The notes below the pieces were generated by a model. It saw only the letters and a list, made by a program, of their open reading frames with translations. It was not told where the DNA came from and searched no databases. From contig JBBHKE010001491.1 of the NCBI GenBank assembly GCA_037447655.1, positions 28,167 through 92,166 of the forward strand: a DNA stretch of 64,000 nucleotides, given 5' to 3'. The first letter of the stretch is position 1, and each line of letters starts with the position of its first letter. The DNA comes from Zygnema cylindricum. Its lineage: Eukaryota > Streptophyta > Zygnematophyceae > Zygnematales > Zygnemataceae. This document shows positions 36,186 to 48,800 of this stretch, in pieces. The position numbers and the translations under genes were made by a program.

Positions 36186-39100
36186 TCAATGAAATGATTC
36201 TCTCCTCCCCCCAAGGTGAAGGTCAGGAGTTTCCCAACGAAAAGTCGTATTTTCCGACAACCCGGCGGCGGATCTTAACTCAATAATCTCTTGAACAAAA
36301 CTCGATTCTGATTTCATCGCTTCTTTTTTTCCTCCTCCGGAACATTCCGGAGAGGCGTGAATAAAAACAGTCGCCTCGGCACAAGTTAATTTGTCCAAAA
36401 TACCCTATTGCGGGAAGGAAAAAACACAAAAAACGAAAAAAAACGAAAAGTTATTGTTTAGCGGAATTTATATCCCAATTCACATCCATGTGATAATTTC
36501 GAGTTATCCTTCCAAGATTCAATATTGATAAAGAAAAGCAACCAATTTTTGGAAAACTATTTTTTTGAAAAAAAACATAGTCTTCAGGGTTTCTGTACGT
36601 AAACCATGTTATTGTACAATGATCAACAACAACTTATCTCGCCAAGATTTCCTTGTATAATTTGAAAAAAAAAAAAATTACCCCAATTCCGCTATCGACC
36701 TTCGAAAGGTTTGGGTCATATTCGTCCCATGTGGCAGGATGGAGTTTTTCATAAATCTCCTGAAACACAAAAAAAGGGAATTAAAACAAGCACTTCTGAT
36801 TGACGTTAAGATAGAATGAAAACGAGTAAAAGAGTAGATTCATTCAATCCTAATTAATATTCGGCATAAGGCTGGGAAATATAGTCCTAAATATGGTTGT
36901 AATACTATAAAACTAGTGAAAATAAACAGTTCCATGTTTATTAACAAAACTTTATCCACACTAATCAGTCTAAAAGGTCAGTATATTTCATTTCTCTCGT
37001 ATCGTTTCATGACGCTTCCTCTTGTCTCATTTCATTTTCTTTGGTTTTTTTTTTTGTTTTTTCTATCAGTTTGTTTCGCCTTGTTTGGTTTGGTTTTAGT
37101 TTGGTTTGTTTCAATTTGTACTGTTTGTATTTTTCTTTTTTTTGCTTTTATTATTTGGTTTCATTTTGGTTTGGTTTAGTTTTGTTTTGTAAAGCACACC
37201 AAACTTCGTACTTTTCTGAACGTTCTGTTTTTTTCCTTAAAGGTCAATTGTGATAAATTGTTAAACAACTTTTAAGAGACTACGTTAGATCTTTAAAAAA
37301 TAATACAGTTTGTCCAGATATGTTTGTTGACAATTAGTCCTAACAACAGAGATATACCAGCCCCCCCCCAAAAAATCCTTGAAAATTATAAACAAATGGG
37401 ATGAACTAGAAGTTAAATAAAAAGAAATACCTTAAAAGCAGACACCACAAAAACCATATCATCTCTATTTGCAACCCAATCGAAAGTTGCCGATTTTGAT
37501 CGACCCCTGGAAACAAACGTGGAAATTTAGTTCTCAAACAAATTTCATTGTTACATGTTAAACATGTGATGGTATTTAACAAAGAAAAAATTTGGGTGTT
37601 TAAACCGTAAAATCAAAAACAGGCTTTACATTGAAGAAGTCAAATTCCGATCATTGGTATATTTATTTTTCTTATCTTGGTAGCTCGATTTTATTCAGTT
37701 TTGAAAGCTTTAGCTCTCTGTTTTCCAAAACAAGAAATTGAGAAAAAGGAATGGTCATCAAAATGATTAAAAACCTACGTTTAAAAGAGGAGAAAAATGA
37801 TAGGGCATTAAACTGGAGCATAACCATGTGTAAAGAAAAGAACTTGATGCAAAAAATAATCATCGACGTCAACGGTTAGCTTTACAAAAACAAACACGTA
37901 TAACTTTGTTCTTGTAAACACAAAAAATTACTGCCTACAAATTTAAAAATATGACCATGGGAATTAACAAACAACACACAAAAAGAAAAAGCATTTAATG
38001 AACTTACTCCATATTGGTACTAACGTCCGATGCCAGAAAGAAACTTGTCAAATTAAACTCCAACATTTTTTCTCGGACAAGCGAAATCATGGCATTTTTG
38101 CAAGGCTCCATTCCCACTTCCGGATTAAGTCTATAGAGCAACCTCTCAACTCGCCATTGGACCGCCAAATAGCGTGGAGCCAATCTCTCGGCTTTAAATT
38201 TTTCCACTACATTTTTTAATTTTTGGCTGTATCTAAGATATCGGGCGGCATTCTGTACCACGATAAGATAAGTAATGCTGTTTAGGTTTTCCAAAGTTTC
38301 TTCGGTTATTTTAGTTAAGTTGAGTCAGGTTGGGTTCAATCCAATGCAGTTTCGTTCGGTATAGTTTAGTTTCATTTAATATAGATTCTTTTGGGTTAAC
38401 AGTTCAGTTCAGTTTAGTTCAGTATAGTTTTGTCCAGTTCCGTTTAGTTTAGTTTGGCTAGTTAGTTCCAATATATTAGGGACCAAACAAACTAACAAGC
38501 TAACAAAAGTATAACAAGGCATTGGGTAGTACAGTACAATATGCTCTGTATGGTATGGTATAATTTAGTATAAGATGATGTTTTGTATCGTATTTTTATC
38601 ATCTACGTTTAGTGAAAATACTGCAAATAGTTATAGTTGTAGTCTTTCTGATTTTAGTTCTAGTCCCAAACTTAGGTTAAGGGTAGGGCTCAAGGTTACG
38701 GTTAGGGTTCGGTCCAGGTTGAGGTTAGGGTTAGGGTTCGGGTTAGGGTTACGGTTAGGGTAAAGTTATATTAGGGTTAGGGAAAAAGTTAAGGTTAGGG
38801 CGTAGTTTTAGGGCATAGAGGTACCAAACGCATAAAATGCACGCATGAAACGATTCAAAAATAATGAATATGCGCATGGAACAAATTCATTGTTTATAAA
38901 ATGCGTTGACCAACTTTGACTTTATAATAAAACAAAAAATAGAGAAACATTTGATCAAAAATAATACTACAACTTAATCAGAACGAAACGAAACACATTT
39001 CGATGTCACTTCTAATATCTCTCGATCACTCAACACCTTGAATCGCTATTAGCGTTAATAATGCTCATTCGGCGCCCCCAAATTTTGACCCTCAAACCTT

Positions 39101-42091
39101 AAATAAAATTAATAACTCTAATTTTTATTTACGTTATAATTAGGGTTAATTACTCTAATTTCGACCGTTTTTAAATAGTGTAATGCACGAAATTTGTCAG
39201 TCCCTACTAAAACTGCGCATTATTTTTTAGAGATTTACAAAATAAGTGTTAGATAAAGGCATCGACACGAGAAATTGAGTGCCTCGCCACGTAAAAGCGC
39301 ACTCAGATTTGATTCTTAGTCGTAAAAAAGACGAGGGAAAATCGCGAGAACCTGTTCTCACATGTTCGAGCGTCGAACATGTGAACACAAACTATCGCGG
39401 CTACAATATGGGGACGTGTATCCAAATAAGTGTTAGGTGTATAAATTAGCGTAATTGTTGTTGGCGTTAAGCCCTTAAACCCAAAATAGAGTTAATAATA
39501 CTAATTGTTCTTTACTTTAGGTATTTTTTAATTCTAATAGCGATCCACAGTATACTCTATTTTCCGTACATTTTTTGTACATTTTCGTACATTTTATCCG
39601 TACACAAAAAGTATACAAATTTTACGAAAAGTTCAAAAACTAAATAAAAAAAAACGCATTTTTGTAAAAAAGTCAAAATCCGTACGACTGGTACCTCCAT
39701 GGTTTAGGGTTGGTAATAGGTTTAAGTTTAGGTTAGTTAAGTAGCCGTGCCACAATATAAACATTGATTGGGCGCTATTGTTTTTTTTACCACCTAACCA
39801 TAGTATAACGTTAATAACATTAATTATCCCATTCATAACACTAATTTTTGTAGATGACAATAAACAGTTTGCGTGACTTGAAACTAAATTAAAATCAAAA
39901 TAAGTTATACTAATAACTTTTTCATTGGGAAAGTGATGGAGCCTTTGGTTTGGTTCATTTCAATTCCAATCCATCTTTATCCGTTTACTTGCTTTAGTAT
40001 AATTCTCCAGTGACTCTTTTTCGACATCTGTAGAAAGGACTGAAAATCGTTCATCTCCCTCCCTCCCTCCATCCCCTCCCTCCATCCCCTCCCTTCTCTC
40101 TCTCTTACCATCACGTTCTCCGCTGGAAAACACATTCCATAGGTGGTTTTGCCAGTCACCAACACATCCCTCTCCAGTAACTCTTTTTTGGCATCTTCGA
40201 AAAGGACGAAAAGATCTTTTCCACAATCGATGCATTCACCGTCCAGGATGCCATTTTTACTCCCTATTTTTATCGCAATTTTGGGATAAAAGAAGTGAAA
40301 ATGGGAATTAAAATAAGCATCCTGGAAAAAGGAAAGAAGAAAGAACAAAAAATAAAATAAAAAAATACATTCCATATTTGAGACCAAATAATGGGATTCT
40401 GGAAAAAGGATTAAGGAAAAAAAGGTAAAAAGAAAGTACATTCAAAATTTGAGACCGAATAGTCAGATTCTCGAAAGAAGAAAAAAGAAAATGCTTTTTA
40501 ACTTACCCAACAAGAACCGTCTTTTTCTTTAAACACCATTTTTCCAAAAGTTATATTTTTACCACGATCAGTCCAAATGTTGTTGACAAAATACGATTCA
40601 GTTACCCATTTTGTAAGATTTCCGAGCAAATTTATATCAAAATAGGTACATAAAGGGTAATTATTTCTGCGAGTTCCCGCGATTCGACTCATTCTGACAG
40701 GAGGTAGAATCAAAGTTCGATTTAAAAAATTAGTCATCATTAAAACTTCGGAAAAATGGAATCGAGCTTTCGAGAGCTGCTCGGCGAAGAAACCTATCAA
40801 CATAAATTTTTCGCTGGCCAAATCTATGGGCAGGTGGAAAAGAGGGAAAAAAGAGGGGGAGGGAGGGGAGGTGGGGGAAGGAAAAAGAGAAGGGGAAATT
40901 GAGGAACATCTGTATGAGAATCAAAGTGGGGGAATATTTGACAAAGGCAAAATGAGGGAATAAATAAGATGAGAATAATAACAGAAATCAATAAAGAAAT
41001 AGAGCGAAAATCTGATCAGAAATTTGGAAAGTTTAGACTAAAGGAGAAAGACTCACGAACAAAAATATTGTAAGAACGATAATTTATGAAACAGAATACA
41101 ATCTAAAAAAATAGAAATTTCCTAAAAGATAAGATAAACAAAACCTAAAACGAAGATACTCCACAAGATAAAACTTTGATTTCTTTGTAGTTAATTTTTA
41201 ATTTAAAAGTTAGCCTCTGATATTTGTTTTAGGATAAATAAAAAAGTTGGAGTCCTTCAAAATTCTAGGAGTCTCGGAAAACTTTCCTAGAATTTCATAA
41301 ATATCATCTAATTGTTATTTTTTAGAATTTTAGGGTTTCGGAGATGCCATAGATTTATTTTTAAAAATTTAAAGTTCTATAGGCTTTTCCAAGCATTATT
41401 ACAAATTCTTTTCAAGATTTTTAAGGTTTTAAGGATTTTTATAAAAAAAATTAGGGTATAGCAGAACTAGGATCCTTTTGAGTTTATTCAACAAAAAAAA
41501 ATTATGAGAGAATAACCGTAGAAACACTAAAAAAAAAAAAAAAAAGGGCTATACTTTTTGGATCCCAGCCTCTGGAGTACGGCTGCTCCACCTCCGCCCC
41601 CGCGCAATAGTACTTCTCAACTACCGCCTTGTCCACACTAATTTCCGCACGTGTCAACGCGGCCAGCCGGAGAACCAGGAGGAGGACAGCGAGGAGCGAG
41701 GAGTGGGAGGAGAGGGAGGAGAGGGGAGGAGAGGGAGGAGAGGGGGGAGAGGGAGGAGAGGGGGGAGAGGGAGGACAGCGAGGAGCGAGGAGTGGGAGGA
41801 GAGGGAGGAGAGGGAGGAGAGGGAGGAGAGGGGGGAGAGGGAGGAGAGGGAGGAGAGGGAGGAGAGGGGGGAGAGGGAGGAGAGGGGGGAGAGGGAGGAG
41901 AGGGGGGAGAGGGAGGAGAGGGGGGAGAGGGAGGAGAGGGGGGAGAGGGAGGAGAGGGGGGAGAGGGAGGAGAGGGGGGAGAGGGAGGAGAGGGGGGAGA
42001 GGGAGGAGGGGGGGGGGAGAGGGAGGAGAGGGGGGAGAGGGAGGAGAGGGGGGAGAGGGAGGAGAGGGGGGGAGAGGGAGGAGCAAACCAT
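36186..42091 (-). CDS. GDP-fucose protein O-fucosyltransferase-like protein, 8 exons, start unresolved
   Basis: Exons are (start unclear)-41555, 40823-40507, 40321-40109, 40039-39989, 38252-38008, 37506-37431, 36759-36682 and 36404-36186. Phases are 1,0,0,0,2,0,0 with GT-AG borders. Exon 1 encodes a hydrophobic stretch [18 protein letters not shown], a signal peptide or Golgi anchor, then a short stem. Exon 2 reads [20 protein letters not shown] and [10 protein letters not shown], the conserved first block of plant-type O-fucosyltransferases. Exon 5 has [13 protein letters not shown], the [HQ]xR block, and FFLASDVS. Exon 8 has [18 protein letters not shown]. Such enzymes move fucose from GDP-fucose to protein or glycan acceptors in ER/Golgi. 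The frame holding the hydrophobic stretch has no ATG before a TGA; the ATG at 42091 is in another frame across the 18-bp minisatellite. So there is a further exon, or an indel in the repeat. Family call is fairly sure, specificity is not. Confidence 0.7.
38655..38810. repeat. Degenerate TTAGGG-like array in an intron
   Basis: Around ten imperfect GGTTAGGG / GGTTCGGG / GGTTACGG units inside the intron between exons 4 and 5 of the fucosyltransferase-like gene. It is a short interstitial telomere-like tract. Confidence 0.6.
41690..42085. repeat. 18-bp GGAGAGGGAGGAGAGGGG minisatellite
   Basis: Some 20 units, mostly in steps of 18 bp with a few irregular ones (a run of ten or more G at about 42010). 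On the minus strand all three frames stay open as Pro/Leu/Ser strings. It abuts the coding part of fucosyltransferase exon 1. Confidence 0.9.
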
Positions 42092-42116
42092 AGTGGCTGG
42101 ATCAAGGGAGGGGGAA

Positions 42117-42513
42117 GGTGAGGGTGAGGGGGAGGGGGAGGGGGAGGGGGAGGGGGAGGGGGAGGGGGAGGGGGAGGGGGAGGGGGAGGGGGAGGGGGAG
42201 GGGGAGGGGGAGGGGGAGGGGGAGGGGGAGGGGGAGGGGGAGGGGGAGGGGGAGGGGGAGGGAGAGGGGAGGGGGAGGGGGAGGGGGAGGGGGAGGGGAG
42301 AGGGGGAGGGGGAGAGGGAGAGGGAGAGGGAGAGGGAGAGGGAGAGGGAGAGGGAGAGGGAGAGGGAGAGGGAGAGGGAGAGGGAGAGGGAGAGGGAGAG
42401 GGAGAGGGAGAGGGAGAGGGAGAGGGAGAGGGAGAGGGAGAGGGAGAGGGAGAGGGAGAGGGAGAGGGAGAGGGAGAGGGAGAGGGAGAGGGAGAGGGAG
42501 AGGGAGAGGGAGA
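42117..42513. repeat. (GGGGGA)n then (GAGAGG)n hexanucleotide arrays
   Basis: About 25 units of GGGGGA to about 42300, then about 35 units of GAGAGG. The first array has G-runs of five with single-base loops, an ideal G-quadruplex pattern. It lies upstream of, or in the leader of, the fucosyltransferase-like gene. Confidence 0.95.
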
Positions 42514-42748
42514 GATAAGGAGAGAAGGAGAGCGAGAGCGAAATGGAGAGGGAGAAGGAGAAGGAAAAGGAGAGTGGGAGGGAGAGGAGAAGGAAAGAAG
42601 AGAGAAAGGAAGGGGGATAGGAGAGGGAAGGGAAGAGGAAGAGAAAGGGGGAGAGGAAAAGGGGGAGGGAGGGGAGAGAGAGGGGAGAGAGGAGAAGAGA
42701 GGAGAGGGAGAAACAATGATCCTTCTCAAGTTCTGACAGTGAACTCAC

Positions 42749-43645
42749 GGCACTTTCCCATGTAGTAAAGTAAAAGTTATCTTTTGTCGTTTTCCTCCAA
42801 AACTTAACCCGCAACGATAAAATTACGCAGCCGTACCAAAAAAATGAAAGTACTACCGTACAATTTGCGTCACTTTGAAACTTTAAATGTACCACAAATT
42901 TGTCGTTTAGCGCGTTTCCACTTTCGCGTCCCTCCACTCATCTTCAAACTTCTACTCCAATCACCTCGCGACCTGATTTTAACCAAAGTTTCGCGATGTG
43001 AACGAATAGGAAGACGTTGTCGCACGCGTTGGAGGTTTTTGAAAACTTTTATGCGCGGAGTACAAAAAAAAACCCAATGCACGTATACACCTTGTGCGTA
43101 CTTTTTTCCGTGTACTTCTTTTCCGTACATGTGCGTACTTTTTTCAGTGCACTTTTTTCAGTAGGGGCTGTGGAGGGTGTCTCGACCAACGGTCGCCATT
43201 TCGTCAAAAGCGAAGTCCGTGAAGGCGCCTCTTTTTCTCTCCTTCTCCCATTATCGCGTTTTTCTCGCAATTCTTGCAGTAAAAAACAGCAATAATGATA
43301 TAAAATGAAAGATCTCTGAAAACGATTACTTTACATTGTCTTTGGGCATATTTTGATGGTAAGTAGAGTGAGAAAGGACGAAAAAACAAAATAGAGAAAC
43401 CATGGCGGATAATTTTGAAATTAGTGATGTCGACGCTATCATAAGTGAGCGTGACGTCGAATCGTCACAAACCCTAAACATCTTCAATGTCACACGAAAT
43501 TACGGTAGACACATACAATCGTCGTTATTTTGTAAACGTCATCAATTGTCGCATGTTTTGTAGTCGTCTACAACCGTCACAAATTACACCCTTCGCTAAA
43601 AAACAAAGTAACCTGACTAAGTTTCGGCTACATGGGAAAGTGCCC
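42749..43645. mobile_element. TIR repeat with GGGCACTTTCCCATGTAG ends
   Basis: The left end GGCACTTTCCCATGTAG and right end CTACATGGGAAAGTGCCC are inverted copies. The interior is non-coding, with CGTCACA/CGTCTACA words. A related but diverged sequence spans about 44100-44838 plus 51103-51255, split by Copia B. Confidence 0.6.
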
Positions 43646-44838
43646 TTAAGCGGTGTGCATGTGTTAAAGAAAAGGTTTTTTTCATAGTTCAAAAGCATGC
43701 GTTTCTATTGTAAATATTTTGTCGGCGCCTTCATCGTAAGTTATGTTATGGGCATTTCATGTGATCGTCTTAAGTCGCTACTTTGATCAGCGACCGTCCG
43801 ATCGCCCGAATCTAACGGTTTAAATAAAAGGTCGCTCATAACTTACAGAAAAAAACATTTTTGTCCGTTTTTTTTTCCAAATTTAGACATGACGTTTAAT
43901 TCTCTATCGATCGATGTGTAACTCATCCCAGTTACTATTTTATTTCATTTTGCGGCCAATACAATATGGGTCTTAAGGGTATATTGTATTTTTTGCAAAC
44001 AATAGGCATATTGTATGGGTGTACTTTCACCTACTTTTGAACTATGGTTTTTTTCTGTCGTTTCACATAAAATGGGACTTGCAACGAGGAAATCTTACGA
44101 CGTACTAAATATGGGCAAGAACCAAAGTACAATTTGGGTGATCTTGGAACTTGAACAGTACGTCAATTTGACGTTATAATCTTCGCGACCCACTTCCACG
44201 TCACGCCAGCTCATCTTCACACTTGTACTGGAATCAAATCGCGTCCTGATTTTAACTAAAATACTACCTTATGGACGAATAGAAAAGCGGGATTGCACGC
44301 GTGAAACGTTTTCAAATTTTTTTGCACGAAAGAAAGTACACGCTATTTTTTTCACTGCTCGTCACTCGCATGTACATAAGAAAATGAAAACATGTACGGA
44401 AAATATTTTGCAGGGGTCTCGGACCTCCACTTTCTTTCATGGGTCCTTTGCAAAAGTTTGCGTCGTCCTCGTCTCTCATCCTATTTCTCCCTCGACCGTT
44501 CCTATTTCTCTCTTCCCTAAATGAAATGCGGCAATGATGGTTTCAAATGAAATATATATTTTTTATCTTTTTTTTGAACATCTTTGGTCGTAGTTTGATG
44601 GCATATTGAATGATAAAAGATAAATAAAAGAAATCAGAAGCAATGGCGGAAGGTTTACGTACTAATGACATCACAGCGTGGCGTGACTTCGCAATGTCAA
44701 AACCTTAAATATCTACAATGTCACAAAAACCTCGACGTCTACAACCGTCGCCGTTTTTGTAGACGTCACTTATTTTAGTAAGCAGTACCGTAGTCTACTA
44801 TACATTTCGTTTCATACTCTGTTGCACATTTTGTAGAC
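43646..44838. other. Repeat-derived intergenic DNA
   Basis: No gene. Sequence from about 44100 parallels 42845-43500: CGCGACC-type block, CAC-TCATCTTCA, CCTGATTTTAAC, then ATGGCGGA. It is interrupted at 44838 by Copia B. Confidence 0.5.
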
Positions 44839-45840
44839 TGCAATTCTGTATCCCCCATTTGGACTACAAAATTCAAGAAGCCTCTAAGTAGTTTTTCACT
44901 AACCCACTTTCAACTAGAACAACAGCTACCCAAGCAAGCAAACAGACAATCTAACTGCACCCCTATGCAGTCTAGACTCCCCTGAGTCCACAGCAAAAAG
45001 AATCAATGAAAACGCCCAACCAAGCGATTAATTATCAAGTGGCAAAAATGCCAATATTTATACAAGCTTGTTGGGGAGAGAGGCGGCTACCTCCTCAATC
45101 CTCTAAGTCCTAAACCCCTCTCACAACCCCTATCTACTGATGTACGAACCAATCAAAGGACTGTATAGTACAGAAAGGTACTACAGCCGATGTACTTTCT
45201 GTACGACTGGTGTACGACAAGGCCATAGATGGGACGTCTGTCTCCTTCGGACTTGTCCTCATGCTCCCCAGGATTCCCGCTTCCCAATGATATCTTGCCA
45301 CGTGTCGACAGGTCATGTTACGTTCGAAAACCGCCAAAGCGGCTAGTGAGGGATCCCGACGATGATGCGGACCGTTGGATCCAAACTGGCTTTTAATGCT
45401 CGCCGTCAAAAATAACAAATGTTCGGTACATGTGTTTCGTGCGCACTAAAACTCAACTAGTTTCTATGTTCTTAATTTATTATTTCGTTGAACGAATTAA
45501 TGATCTAGCTAATGTTTAAATAGCTACCAAACCCTACGTATCCTAACGGACTACTACGACAGACCGATAAGAGCTAACGGCTACGCCTCGCTTTGCCGGT
45601 CGAAGGTTCAAGTCTTGTCGGACTCAACCTTTTTGTTGAGAGTGACTTAGGTCACTCTTTAGTCCTTCCTATGGAGCTGATGCAGCCATGGCTCCACCGC
45701 CCTCTCTCTCCTTCAGTGACTTCAACAAGTATGGGGGCTAGAGAGAGAAGGTGGAGGCAGGCTGCCTATGCTTTTTCTCTTAGTTATTTTTTCTTAGTAA
45801 GACCTAGAAAATACCTTCCCTAAATCTAGTGATTTCAACA
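44839..45840 (-). repeat. Copia B 3' LTR
   Basis: The minus strand runs TGTTGAAATCACTAG to CAGAATTGCA. It contains CGACACGTGG at 45298-45307 and an antisense tRNA-like stretch at about 45565-45640 (AGAGCTAACGGCTAC ... GGTTCAAGTC). Confidence 0.9.
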
Positions 45841-45853
45841 CTCCCCTTATTTT

Positions 45854-48800
45854 CTAGTCTAATTTCAGTTTCTTTTTTAAACCACACTTTTCTTTATAGT
45901 ATTTTAACTCAGGAGATGGCACAGGTTTTGTCATCATATCAGCCACCATTTCGCCATCACCCCTATACACCAGATTCACAATTTTGTTTTCAACATTTTC
46001 CCTCACAAAACTCAATCTTATATCTATATGCTTAGCCTTGAAATAATGTTTTGGATTGAATGCAATTGGAATTGCAGCCTGATTATCGCAAAACACTTGA
46101 TGCACTCCCTTCTTCATATACCCCAGTTCTTGCAATAAAGCCTTGACCCACATCAGCTCTTTCACAACAGAACAAGAGGCCATGTGCTCAGCCTCCATAG
46201 TGGACTGAGCAACCACCTTTTGTTGCTTGCTACTCTAGCAGCAAGCACCTTCCCCCACATACAACACATACCCAGAAGTGCATCTTCACCTAGGTGCATC
46301 CCCATAACTGGGAACACTCCTATTAGTGATGTTAGTGGGCTCACCTCCCAAATGCAACCATAAATCCCTAGTTCCCTCTAAGTATCTCATGACTCTCTTG
46401 GCTGCCTCCCAGTCTCTCTTCCTAGAATCATTCAGACTCCTCCTGAGGACTCCAACTGCAGCTGCTATGTCAGGTCTAGTACAATTCATAAAGTAGATCA
46501 AGCTTCCTACAACTTATCTATAAGGAATAGACTTCATAAACTGCCTCTCTTCTGGACTCATCTGATCATCTAGTATCATCACTCCTCCTTCTACACTTCC
46601 ATCACTTACTTTCTTGAAGTCCATGGGAGTGGTACAACTGTTTGCCTTTTCCATCTGAAATTTCTCATGCATATTTCCGATAGCTTCTTTCTGAGCAAGT
46701 CTGATTATTCTCTACCCCCTATCTCTTTCCATTTGAATCCCCAAAATATATTTAGCCTCCCCTAAATCCTTCATGTCAAATTTGCTTCTAAGATCTTTTT
46801 TAACTTATCAATCTTATCCATAGACTTACTTAACACCAACAAAACATCCACATAAATAGCAATGAAAATTACACCATTCTCATCCTCAAACACATAAATA
46901 GAATGGTCAGAACTGATCCGAATATGTCCCAGACCGGTGAGAAACTCATCTAGTTTCTTGTTTCATTGTCTGGGAGCCTGCTTCAATTCATATAAGGATT
47001 TTATGAGCTTGCAGACCTTGCTCTCTTCTCCTTCTTATAACCTCTCTAGTTGTCGCATGAAGATTTCTTCCTCTAGTTCACCGTTGAGGAAAGCGGTCTT
47101 GATATCTATCTGGTGTATTTCCATGTCTTCCACTGCTACTTAACTAAAGAGAATCCTTACAAATGGGAATCGAACCACCGGAGCAAAAGTTTCCTCATAA
47201 TCTATCCCCTCTTTTTGTGTGAACCCCTTTGCTACCAACCGAGCCTTATATCTTTCAATGGTATTATCTGGGTTCAGTTTCAATTTAAATACCCATTTGC
47301 ACCCAATAGGTTTTCAGTCTGGAGGACAGTCCACTAGCTCCCAAGTATTAGCTTCTATGATGGAAGCCATCTCATCATTTATGGCTCTGACCCATCGCTC
47401 TTTCTCGGGACTGTCCATTGCTTCCGAGTATGACTGAGGCTCATCGAGGTGAGATAGCTTCGTTACCTTGTGAGCAGCTTGTTTTTCTTGTAGTCTTTTG
47501 CTGCTCCTCCGTCCTCCCTCAAAGTCCGAAGCTGGAATGGAGGGAAATCTCGGGTTCCCCCTTACTGTCTCATCAGCTCCCCTATCCATGGAAGCTGGTT
47601 CTAGCTCATCTTCCTCTCTCTCCCCAAAGTGTGTATAAATGTGAGGGGATTCTGGTATATCTTCCCCATCTTGGATCTCCCTTGAATCTGCTAATCACGT
47701 TTTTACTTGTGTCTTTTCTGGGAAGATCTAAGTCAATGTCGCTCTCGGACTCAAAATTGATTATGATTTTCTTATTATATTTGAAGGGATCAAATGACTT
47801 CCCTTCATCCATGACAACTAGGTGCTTTACTAGAATGATATCTTGTTTACCTAAGTCATAGACTCTATATCCCTTGACATCCTCATCTTATCCCACAAAA
47901 TATCCCGGTTTCTTTTATCATCTAGTTTTTAGTTTTTTTTATCTGTGTCAAGACTGTAAACTTGGCTACCGAATACTTTTAAGTGAGAGATATCCGGTTT
48001 CCTTCCAACCCATCTCTCATAAGGTGTCATTCCTTTGACGGCTGTAATGAGGACTCTATTTTTAATGTAGTTAGCACACTTCATGGTTTTTGTCCAAAAT
48101 CTTCTTCCTATTTTCTTATCGGCCAACATACTACACACACTATCTCCCAAAGTCCGGTTCAACCTCTCAGCTACCCCATTTTGTTCAGGATTATTCGGTA
48201 CAGTTTTCTGATGCTGAACTCCCTCATCTCTCAAGTATTCTTCAAACTGGTTAGAGGTTTACTCTCCCCCATTATCACTTCTTATTCTCTTAACGGGGTT
48301 CCTTGCAACTTTTCACTTCAGGTTTGGTATTTTTTGAAGTACTTTGGTGTTTCTGACTTACTCTTGTTGGTCCCCAAATATTTGTGTGGACCAGATCTAG
48401 TACTTTATCACCTCTATATGTGGCAGTTTTGGGAAAGGGGAGTCTATGAGCCTTACCTTGGGCACAGCCACTACAATCATCCATCATTTCATTATCCCCA
48501 AACTGAATGCCTTCTACTACACCCAACTTCTTCATTTCCCTCAGCCTATCAAAATGCATATGCCCCAACCGCTTATGCTAGATCATCAAGCTCGAGACAC
48601 CACCATAGTAAGCACTCTTTTTTTCATTACTCAGGTTAAGCCTAAACATTCCTTGGCTACCCTTATCTGCTATGAAGTAGACTTCATCTCCCTACTTAGC
48701 TCTAAAGACTCCCTTTCTAGTGAAGCTATCGAAATCCTTGTCATCTAATACAGAAGTAGACACAAGATTTTTACTGAGCTGAGGAATGTAGAGCACATTT

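Noticed and set aside
41502-42086. Fucosyltransferase start at 42086
   Set aside because: The codon there is TTG, not ATG, and the frame has a TGA a few codons upstream; a non-ATG start in a nuclear gene is not supported.
42118-42765. Arg-Gly repeat frame across the hexanucleotide arrays
   Set aside because: All frames of a stop-free hexanucleotide array are open; RG-rich translation is expected and unsupported.
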